Shown here: piece by piece, positions 1 to 4,733 of the stretch | Numbering within the stretch: position 1 is the stretch's first letter | Layout of the letters: each line of letters starts with the position of its first letter | Assembly: GCA_013698495.1 (NCBI GenBank) | Contig: JACCUV010000388.1 | Span: forward strand, 1-5,334 | Direction: 5' to 3' | Length of the DNA stretch: 5,334 bases | Source: Chloroflexia bacterium | GTDB taxonomy: Bacteria > Chloroflexota > Chloroflexia > Thermomicrobiales > UBA6265 | The notes under the pieces: generated by a model | Database searches by the model: none | Seen by the model: only the letters and a program-made list of their open reading frames with translations | What the model was told of the DNA's origin: nothing | Made by a program: the position numbers and the translations under genes

Positions 1-2
1 CC

Positions 3-1673
3 GGCCTGGTCCTGTTCGGCGCCGGCATCGTTTCGGTCTTCCTGCTTGCCGACACCGACCTCCTGAGTCTCGAACGAGATGTGCGGCGCCTCTGGCCTCG
101 ACGCAAGCCGAAGGCGGTCGCGGTCAAAGCGCCGAAACCCGCCGCGGTTCTGCCCGGGTCCAATCCGGTTCCAATCGCACGGGTCATCAACATCCCCAAA
201 CGCCAGCCGGCCCAGCCATCCCCAGAGCCCAAAGCGACTCCTCCACTCCCGACGCCGGTAGTGACCGGAGCGCCATTGCCTTTGCCAGATATTCGCCACC
301 TCGCCTATTACGATGCGGTGGCGCCGAACACGGTCGATCTCGAAGCGAAGGCCCGCGCGATCGAGGAGACGCTCGCCAGCTTCAAGGTGGAAGCCACGGT
401 CCGCGAAATCAATCCTGGACCAGCGGTCACGCAATTTGCGCTGGAACCAGGCAATGGCGTCAAGGTGCGCCGCATCACCGAGCTCCAGAACGACCTCGCC
501 CTGGCGCTTGCCGCCGAAAGCATTCGCGTCGAAGCCCCGATCCCTGGCATGGCGCGCGTCGGGCTTGAAATCCCCAACCCCGAGATCGCCACCGTCGGAC
601 TCCGTGAGGTCATCGAGTCTCCGGCCTTCTCCAAATCCAAGGCCAAACTGCCCCTGCCCCTGGGACGTGATGTCAATGGCCGGTACGTGGTCGGCGATCT
701 CACGAAAATGCCCCATCTGCTCATCGCCGGCGCGACCGGAGCGGGCAAGAGTGTCTGTCTCAACGGCATTATTAGCACGTTCCTGATCAGGTTTCGCCCG
801 GACGAGTTGCGGTTGCTGATGATCGATCCCAAGATGGTCGAGTTGACCATGTACAACGCCGTGCCGCATCTCCAATGTCCCGTCGTCACCGAAATGGACA
901 AGGTGGTCGGCGCGTTGCGGATGGTGCTACGGGAAATGAACCGGCGGTACGAGCTGTTCAAGCAACTTGGAGTCCGCAACATCGACGGCTATCGGATGAA
1001 AACCGTCGATGAGCCGGAAGCCGAAAAGATCCCGTACCTCGTCGTCATCATCGACGAGCTCGCCGACCTGATGATGACCACCCCGGACGAGGTCGAGACC
1101 CTGCTCGCGCGCTTGACCCAAATGGCGCGAGCCACCGGCATTCACCTGATCATCGCCACCCAGCGTCCCTCGGTGAATGTCCTCACCGGTCTGATCAAGG
1201 CCAATGTCCCGGCCAGAATCGCGTTCGCGGTGTCGTCCATGATCGACAGCAGGGTCGTGTTGGACATGCCGGGCGCCGAGCGCCTGCTGGGCAAGGGCGA
1301 CATGCTCTATCTTCCGCCGGATGCCGCAAAACCGGTCCGCATCCAGGGCGCCTTCATCGACGACGATGTCAAAGCCGTGGTCGATCATTGGCACGCGGTC
1401 TCGCCGATTCCGCAATACGCGCCCGAGTGGATGGAACTCCCGAGCAGCGCAACCGAGCCCGGCGAGGAGGACGACGCCGAAGACGATCCGCTCATGGCGC
1501 AGGCACTCGATGTCGTGCGTCAACAGGGCACCGCCTCAGCATCGATGCTCCAACGCCGGTTGCGTATCGGCTACAATCGCGCCGCGCGGCTCATCGAACA
1601 CATGGAAGACGATGGCGTGATCGGACCGTCCGACGGAGTCCGCGGCCGAACCGTGCTCCTCAGCGACGACTAG
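3..1673 (+). CDS. ftsK: DNA translocase FtsK/SpoIIIE, C-terminal part (5' truncated by window edge)
   Basis: ATP-driven double-stranded DNA pump that clears chromosomes through the division septum and, in the FtsK family, activates XerCD recombination at dif. The frame is open from the left edge, so the start lies outside; 556 codons are visible. Residues 1-17 (GLVLFGAGIVSVFLL...) look like the end of the last membrane helix. A short Pro/Ala/basic linker runs to about residue 90. The alpha domain follows (about 95-215, with NPGPAVTQF and the SIRVEAPIPG region). The RecA-like motor has Walker A GATGAGKS at 243-250 (bases 729-752), Walker B VVIIDELADLMM with D351/E352, and the sensor-like HLIIATQRPS. 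An acidic linker (GEEDDAEDD) leads to a winged-helix gamma domain over about the last 63 residues (RIGYNRAARLIEHMEDDGVI), the part that reads polar KOPS/SRS sites in the family. All key motor residues are intact. The linker is short compared with E. coli FtsK, which is common outside proteobacteria. The stop is TAG at 1671-1673. Identity is very secure; FtsK versus SpoIIIE is only naming. Confidence 0.97.
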   Translation, partial: GLVLFGAGIVSVFLLADTDLLSLERDVRRLWPRRKPKAVAVKAPKPAAVLPGSNPVPIARVINIPKRQPAQPSPEPKATPPLPTPVVTGAPLPLPDIRHLAYYDAVAPNTVDLEAKARAIEETLASFKVEATVREINPGPAVTQFALEPGNGVKVRRITELQNDLALALAAESIRVEAPIPGMARVGLEIPNPEIATVGLREVIESPAFSKSKAKLPLPLGRDVNGRYVVGDLTKMPHLLIAGATGAGKSVCLNGIISTFLIRFRPDELRLLMIDPKMVELTMYNAVPHLQCPVVTEMDKVVGALRMVLREMNRRYELFKQLGVRNIDGYRMKTVDEPEAEKIPYLVVIIDELADLMMTTPDEVETLLARLTQMARATGIHLIIATQRPSVNVLTGLIKANVPARIAFAVSSMIDSRVVLDMPGAERLLGKGDMLYLPPDAAKPVRIQGAFIDDDVKAVVDHWHAVSPIPQYAPEWMELPSSATEPGEEDDAEDDPLMAQALDVVRQQGTASASMLQRRLRIGYNRAARLIEHMEDDGVIGPSDGVRGRTVLLSDD

Positions 1674-1721
1674 CAGGATGTCAGCCCTGAATGGTGGGTC
1701 AGCCTTTGTCTGACGGGTTCC

Positions 1722-1826
1722 TAGAGCGGGTGTCATAAAGGTTGACGATCTTGGCGGAAGACGGGTAGAGCAAGCTCCGCAGCCCTACCAAGACGGTAGG
1801 CGTCAACCATTTCGCGATCCGCTCTA
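1722..1826. repeat. 105-bp foldback element with TA-bounded inverted ends (MITE-like)
   Basis: The ends are exact inverted repeats: TAGAGCGG at 1722-1729 and CCGCTCTA at 1819-1826. After a 10-base interval on each side a second exact pair follows, GGTTGACG (1740-1747) and CGTCAACC (1801-1808). Aligned end to end, the two 26-base arms agree at about 20 positions. Further in, TCTTGG (1749-1754) pairs with CCAAGA (1788-1793), and GCGGA (1754-1758) can pair with TCCGC (1776-1780), so the whole element folds back on itself. A competing local hairpin is CCTACC/GGTAGG (1784-1800). TA at both outer edges would fit a TA target duplication of the kind made by IS630/Tc1-type transposases. That family link is inference. 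No transposase is encoded. It starts 48 bases after the ftsK stop and might also stop ftsK transcripts. A structured RNA is the alternative reading. Confidence 0.55.
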
Positions 1827-1830
1827 AACC

Positions 1831-1988
1831 GTCACACTGACGAAGGAAGTGTCGGCCCTACTGAATACCGGCGAAGCCGGACCGCGCCAGCAGACGTTCT
1901 TTGGCTGCCCAGTCAGGCGCCGACTTCGTCGTCGAGTGCGTCGCCGTATCCAGCGGGGCCAGATTCTTCCGCTTCGCGTCAGAATGAC
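1831..1988. repeat. 158-bp imperfect palindromic interspersed repeat
   Basis: The left arm (1831-1863, beginning GTCACACTGAC and ending GGCCCTACTG) resembles the reverse complement of the right arm (1951-1988), which read on the minus strand begins GTCATTCTGACGCGAAGCGG and ends GGCCCCGCTG. The match is imperfect and needs small gaps. The right arm, AGATTCTTCCGCTTCGCGTC followed by AGAATGAC, is close to a GTCATTCTGAGCGAAGCGAA-type motif that I remember as a frequent dispersed palindromic repeat in many bacteria. Inside are small hairpins such as CCGGC/GCCGG (1868-1880). Open frames crossing this stretch show no recognisable domain and change character at the arms, so I treat them as non-coding. 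Together with 1722-1826 it fills most of the gap between ftsK and the zinc-ribbon gene, which suggests a place where repeats accumulate between convergent genes. Confidence 0.5.
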
Positions 1989-2044
1989 GACGCGACGTGT
2001 GTCGCCATCCCAATTAATGATTGACGGTCCACCCGAGGCGCCCA

Positions 2045-2083
2045 AAACGCCCGGAAACTCACGCCGAGAGTTTCCGGGCGTTT
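2045..2083 (-). terminator. Intrinsic terminator, perfect 16-bp stem
   Basis: AAACGCCCGGAAACTC (2045-2060) and GAGTTTCCGGGCGTTT (2068-2083) are perfectly complementary around a 7-base loop. On the minus strand the stem begins 23 bases after the zinc-ribbon stop codon and is followed by TTTTGGG, counting the stem's last T residues. The U-tract is short but the stem is very stable. On the plus strand it is followed by GTCCTTCCCC, so it may also block read-through from the ftsK side and act in both directions. Confidence 0.82.
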
Positions 2084-2106
2084 GTCCTTCCCCTGACGTG
2101 TGTTTG

Positions 2107-2451
2107 CTAGATCTGGTGCAGGGCGACCGATTGTTCGAGCGGCGTGACCACGACCTCTCGCGCAGCGAGCGCCGCACGACGCGCCATGGCGAGACAGGAT
2201 GAGCAGTATACCGGGTTCCCGTTTCGAGGAACAAATGGAACGGTTGTTTGTTGCCCGCACTCGGCGCACGTTACGTCGGTTTGCGCACGATCGGGCAACC
2301 CGAGTTTTGCCTTGCGCAGGGACCTGCACTGTGGGCATCGGGCGGGGATGTTGATCAATTCCTTGGCCCGAAAGAAATGCTGTTCACCAGCCGTCCAGGT
2401 GAACGGCTTGCTGCAATCGCGGCACGTCAACGTCTTGTCACGAAAGTCCAC
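2107..2451 (-). CDS. Small zinc-ribbon protein with four CxxC pairs
   Basis: Predicted cytoplasmic protein of 114 residues, probably binding two zinc ions. The first half has the pattern DKTLTCRDCSKPFTWTAGEQ (C10, C13) and RCPQCRSLRK (C39, C42), typical of the 'probable zinc-ribbon' family. The second half has CAECGQQTTVPFVPRNGNPV (C62, C65) followed by YCSSC (C83, C86), a second ribbon often fused to the first in Chloroflexota and candidate-phyla proteins. The tail is Ala/Arg-rich with no motif. The molecular role of the family is not established; nucleic-acid or protein binding is a guess. I choose the GTG start at 2451 because GGAGGGG lies 6 bases upstream and the family usually begins at this xFxDKTL point. 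The frame continues upstream to a TTG at 2496, adding MGGCPICTPVVEGTY, which would read through the ribosome binding site. It is divergent from recR and converges on ftsK. Confidence 0.88.
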   Translation of the reverse strand: MDFRDKTLTCRDCSKPFTWTAGEQHFFRAKELINIPARCPQCRSLRKAKLGLPDRAQTDVTCAECGQQTTVPFVPRNGNPVYCSSCLAMARRAALAAREVVVTPLEQSVALHQI

Positions 2452-2457
2452 GTATGT

Positions 2458-2464
2458 CCCCTCC
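2458..2464 (-). promoter_or_regulatory. Ribosome binding site of the zinc-ribbon gene (decides GTG start)
   Basis: Minus-strand GGAGGGG is followed by ACATAC and then GTG at 2451-2449. The strong anti-16S match and 6-base spacing favour this start over the longer TTG-initiated frame. Confidence 0.8.
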
Positions 2465-2567
2465 ACGACTGGAGTACAAATCGGGCACCCCCCCAACCTT
2501 GCTCAGCAAGTGACCGCTAGCCACGATCCCCGCTACTCGCAGGTTGTACCAACTTAGGTTCAAGGTC

Positions 2568-2596
2568 ACAGTATCACCTCTCTTCGTCTATTGCAA
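2568..2596 (-). promoter_or_regulatory. Candidate sigma-70-type promoter for the zinc-ribbon gene
   Basis: Read on the minus strand: a -35-like TTGCAA (2596-2591), 17 bases, then TACTGT (2573-2568) preceded by TGA, an extended -10 arrangement. The overlapping GATACT with 16-base spacing is an alternative -10. Transcription would begin near 2561 and leave a leader of about 110 bases. The -10 match is mediocre. Confidence 0.33.
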
Positions 2597-2660
2597 GCGG
2601 TTTTCGTGGGCTATTTGCGCTATCTTGTCAATTGAATGGCGAGAATGGCAGTGATGTGTA

Positions 2661-2681
2661 GAAACGTTTCGCCACATGTGG
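2661..2681. promoter_or_regulatory. Two adjacent perfect 10-bp palindromes upstream of recR (possible operator)
   Basis: GAAACGTTTC (2661-2670) and CCACATGTGG (2672-2681) are each exact palindromes separated by one base. They lie 84 bases upstream of the recR start in the divergent intergenic region. A third, shorter one, TCAATTGA, is at 2628-2635. Two exact 10-mers side by side are unlikely by chance and resemble dimer-binding sites. No regulator can be named. I see no convincing -35/-10 pair for recR beside them. Confidence 0.35.
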
Positions 2682-2750
2682 ATGGTATGATTCCCTGGTT
2701 GATTTCGAGCGTCGGTTTCGACACCGTTGACACCAGGCCCACAGACGCCA

Positions 2751-2757
2751 GAAAGGG
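2751..2757 (+). promoter_or_regulatory. Ribosome binding site of recR (decides TTG start)
   Basis: GAAAGGG sits 7 bases before TTG at 2765. The upstream in-frame ATG codons (2636, 2645, 2654, 2687) would add up to 43 residues with no RecR similarity. Confidence 0.75.
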
Positions 2758-2764
2758 TGCGAGG

Positions 2765-3376
2765 TTGTCACAACGTTCCAGTTCCGCGACCGCTGAACCG
2801 GTGGCCCGTCTGATCGACGAACTCGCCAAACTCCCCGGGATTGGCCCGAAAACCGCGTCTCGCCTGGCGTACCACATGCTCCGAACCTCGCGCGACGATG
2901 CGATCGGTCTCGCCGAGGCTATCCTGGCTGTCAAGGAACGTATTCGCCTGTGCTCAAACTGTTTCAACACGACGGAAAGCGACCCGTGCCACGTCTGCGC
3001 CGATTCGAAGCGCGAGAATCGGATTTGCGTTGTCGAGCAACCGCTCGATGTGATTGCGATCGAGCGCACCAACGAATATCGGGGCCGATACCACGTCCTC
3101 CATGGCGCAATATCGCCTGTTGACGGGATCGGACCGGACAAACTGAAGATCAGGCAACTTCAGGACCGGGTTGTACGCGAATCGCCCGACGAAGTCATCG
3201 TCTTCACCAATCTCGATTTGCCCGGAGAGGCCACGGCCACCTATCTCCATCGTCTGCTCACACCAATGGGAATGCACGTCAGCCGCCCGGCCAGCGGATT
3301 GCCGGTCGGTGGCGATCTTGAATACGCCGACGAAATGACCCTCGGTCGGGCCATGACTGGTCGCAGAACGCTGTGA
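2765..3376 (+). CDS. recR: Recombination mediator protein RecR
   Basis: RecR works with RecO (and RecF) to load RecA onto SSB-coated single-stranded DNA during gap repair. From the TTG start the product is 203 residues, the usual family length. In order: a helix-hairpin-helix LPGIGPKTASRLAYHML (23-39); a four-cysteine zinc site CSNCFNTTESDPCHVC (C63, C66, C75, C78); a Toprim domain opening with ICVVEQPLDVIAIE (E91) and LHGAISPVDGIGPDKL (112-127); and the C-terminal GLPVGGDLEYADEMTLGRAM segment typical of the family. All diagnostic residues are present. It is not preceded by dnaX and ybaB/ebfC, its common partners; the upstream neighbour is a divergent zinc-ribbon gene. The stop is TGA at 3374-3376. 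I see no strong terminator downstream, only a loose TCCCTC/GAGGGA inverted repeat near 3412-3434. Confidence 0.97.
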   Translation: MSQRSSSATAEPVARLIDELAKLPGIGPKTASRLAYHMLRTSRDDAIGLAEAILAVKERIRLCSNCFNTTESDPCHVCADSKRENRICVVEQPLDVIAIERTNEYRGRYHVLHGAISPVDGIGPDKLKIRQLQDRVVRESPDEVIVFTNLDLPGEATATYLHRLLTPMGMHVSRPASGLPVGGDLEYADEMTLGRAMTGRRTL

Positions 3377-3426
3377 TCGACACAGGTCCTGGCCAGAACG
3401 TCCCTCCCTCGCTTGTCGCATTTGAC

Positions 3427-3455
3427 TTGAGGGAACGGCTGGATGGCGATAGAAT
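3427..3455 (+). promoter_or_regulatory. Sigma-70-type promoter ahead of the GNAT-like gene
   Basis: TTGAGG (3427-3432), 17-base spacer, TAGAAT (3450-3455, five of six consensus bases). Start of transcription is expected near 3462, giving a leader of about 57 bases before the TTG at 3519. An upstream TTGACT (3422-3427) is a better -35 word but its 22-base spacing is too long. Confidence 0.5.
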
Positions 3456-3464
3456 AGACGGCAG

Positions 3465-3499
3465 GGGACACGTCGACAGACGTGCCCGGGTGAGCACCC
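3465..3499 (+). promoter_or_regulatory. Structured leader: tandem hairpins between promoter and start codon
   Basis: GGG-A-CACGTC (3465-3474) pairs with GACGTG-CCC (3479-3487) around the loop GACA, a 9-bp stem with one bulged A. GGGT/ACCC (3488-3499) forms a second small hairpin directly after it. Neither is followed by a T-run, so they are not classic terminators. They begin a few bases after the predicted transcription start and end just before the ribosome binding site. They could stabilise the message or control translation, or the CACGTC/GACGTG core could be a DNA operator. Confidence 0.4.
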
Positions 3500-3504
3500 A
3501 CAGT

Positions 3505-3509
3505 TAGGA
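3505..3509 (+). promoter_or_regulatory. Ribosome binding site of the GNAT-like gene
   Basis: TAGGA lies 9 bases before TTG at 3519. It is a moderate match. The next in-frame candidate, GTG at 3558, has no clearer site, so 3519 is preferred but not certain. Confidence 0.45.
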
Positions 3510-3518
3510 CGTGGCAGA

Positions 3519-4616
3519 TTGAGGACCGGATCCTCTCGCCAGACCAGTCAGCCAGGCGTGCCGGCGAGGTCAGGCGCCCCGCGCGAGGTCAACGATTCCC
3601 AATTCACTCCTGAAGTTGGCTTTTTGGGCTGGTCAGACCTGATCGGCCTGAGATCGATTGACCAGCGACGTTTCCTGAATCAACCGGCCCGTCGCCTGTC
3701 GTCGGGTCAACCGTTCCAGGCTGGAATCCGGCAACTGGCGCCGTTCCTGCCCTCAGACGACCGGGTGTTGGTTGCGCGGGCCGGGGGCCGTCCGGTGGGC
3801 TACGCGGTGTTCACAGTCGTGGATCCCGATCGACGATGGGTGCTGGAAGGTATTGGCGTCCACTCCTCCATCGGCGCAATCGAACCGATCTGGGAAGAAC
3901 TGCTGCGGGTCGGCGTTGTCTCCGCCGGCCTGGAAGGCGCCAAACGGCTCTATGCCAAGGCCCCGGGCGACTCGGACGTCGTTCCGTTCATCCGGTCCAG
4001 CGGTTTCACTCCTTACATCAACGAAATCGTCCTTGGTGCTCCCTTGCTTTCCCTGACCTACGCCTCATCGCGCGTGCGCCGGCAACATCGATCGGACGTC
4101 TGGGCGATCCATCAGTTGTATATGGCGACCGTGCCGCAGCCGGTGCAGTATGCCGAGGCGTTGACGAGTCACCACTGGGATATCAATCCACGGTTCTCGG
4201 CCTCCGTCATGCAAGCGGGATGGATCGTCGATCTCGGAAACCGGGTGGTGGCATACAGTCGAGCCGAATCCCGACCAGATTCGCACGTGCTCGAATTCAT
4301 CATCGATCCTCGACATGGCGAACTCTTCCCCAGACTCGTCGCCGGTGTCTTTGCCGATCTCGCGAGCATGGCCCCGCGCCAGGTCCACGTGCTGGTGCGG
4401 GGATACCAACAGGAGTTCATTCGCCCGCTGCTCGATCGCGGATTCTCGATTCAATTGGAGCAGGATCTGCATGTGAAGTACACCACGGCCCTGGCCAGGG
4501 CGCCGGTGGCGAGCGTGGTCAACTTCCCGCAGGAGGTGAAGGAGCCCGCAGGCAAACGAGCTCCAACGTACTTGAACGGTTCGTCGCGTGACCCGGCCTC
4601 CGGGTCTATTGGATAG
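3519..4616 (+). CDS. GNAT-like protein with two acetyltransferase-fold lobes, function unknown
   Basis: A 365-residue predicted cytoplasmic protein. Residues 1-30 are polar and probably disordered. The first GNAT-like lobe spans about 35-175: VLVARAGGRPVGYAVFTVVD (beta strands), WVLEGIGVHSSIGAIEPIWE, RLYAKAPGDSD, then FIRSSGFTPYINEIVLG, the usual '...F...GF......E' ending. The second lobe spans about 190-326: SDVWAIHQLYMATVPQPVQY, VLEFIIDPRHGELFPRLVAG, VLVRGYQQEFIRPLLDRGF. The tail of about 40 residues is low in complexity. Similar double-lobed proteins occur in Chloroflexota as I recall. Neither lobe shows the canonical Q/RxxGxG/A acetyl-CoA loop; the corresponding places read HSSIGAI and DPRHGEL. 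It may therefore be catalytically weak or a pseudo-enzyme; the substrate cannot be inferred. It has its own likely promoter and leader, and is followed on the same strand by an AAA ATPase gene. The TTG start is tentative; the fold call is fairly secure. Confidence 0.8.
   Translation: MRTGSSRQTSQPGVPARSGAPREVNDSQFTPEVGFLGWSDLIGLRSIDQRRFLNQPARRLSSGQPFQAGIRQLAPFLPSDDRVLVARAGGRPVGYAVFTVVDPDRRWVLEGIGVHSSIGAIEPIWEELLRVGVVSAGLEGAKRLYAKAPGDSDVVPFIRSSGFTPYINEIVLGAPLLSLTYASSRVRRQHRSDVWAIHQLYMATVPQPVQYAEALTSHHWDINPRFSASVMQAGWIVDLGNRVVAYSRAESRPDSHVLEFIIDPRHGELFPRLVAGVFADLASMAPRQVHVLVRGYQQEFIRPLLDRGFSIQLEQDLHVKYTTALARAPVASVVNFPQEVKEPAGKRAPTYLNGSSRDPASGSIG
4590..4606 (+). other. Short GC-rich hairpin at the 3' end of the GNAT-like gene
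   Basis: GACCCGG (4590-4596) and CCGGGTC (4600-4606) form a perfect 7-bp stem with a 3-base loop, followed by TATTGG. It overlaps the last codons. The T-run is too weak to call a terminator; it may slow or partly stop transcription before the next gene. Confidence 0.3.
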
Positions 4617-4666
4617 GCGCCCTAATCATGCCCGATGGGCAGCGTGCGCTTTCATGGACCACCTGG

Positions 4667-4698
4667 CGAATCGCTCCCGCAATCGGGATCGCGATTCG
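4667..4698 (+). other. Strong bulged hairpin ahead of the AAA ATPase gene
   Basis: CGAATCGC (4667-4674) pairs with GCGATTCG (4691-4698). Inside it TCCCG (4675-4679) pairs with CGGGA (4684-4688) around the loop CAAT, leaving only a 2-base bulge (4689-4690): 13 base pairs in 32 bases. No T-run follows. It lies 35 bases before the ATG at 4734, so it could be a leader structure, an RNA processing site or an operator. Confidence 0.4.
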
Positions 4699-4733
4699 GT
4701 GGGTGTCCCGCCCGGGGGTTTCGGTTGAGCAGC

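Noticed and set aside
308..982. A long minus-strand frame of 224 codons antisense to ftsK.
   Set aside because: It is a shadow of a strongly conserved gene; its composition follows the third-position bias of ftsK and it has no recognisable motif.
1699..1719. GTCAG/CTGAC inverted repeat after the ftsK stop as a terminator.
   Set aside because: The stem is only 5 bp with a 7-base loop and no T-run; it is too weak to call.
1824..2338. Several overlapping frames on both strands (for example 1824-2234 minus and 1849-2202 plus) as possible hypothetical proteins.
   Set aside because: They run through the palindromic repeat and the terminator stem, are Arg-rich and low in complexity, lack domains, and overlap the zinc-ribbon gene in other frames.
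2452..2496. A longer zinc-ribbon protein starting at TTG 2496 and adding an extra CPIC pair.
   Set aside because: The added codons include the strong GGAGGGG ribosome binding site and a G7 run; the family normally begins at the GTG-encoded residue. The additional CxxC is probably chance.
2557..2564. GGTTCAAG, resembling a tRNA T-loop.
   Set aside because: No acceptor, D or anticodon stem can be drawn around it on either strand.
2727..2732. A perfect -35 word TTGACA upstream of recR.
   Set aside because: A -10 at 17-base spacing would fall on the recR ribosome binding site (GAAAGGG), and no TATAAT-like word is there.
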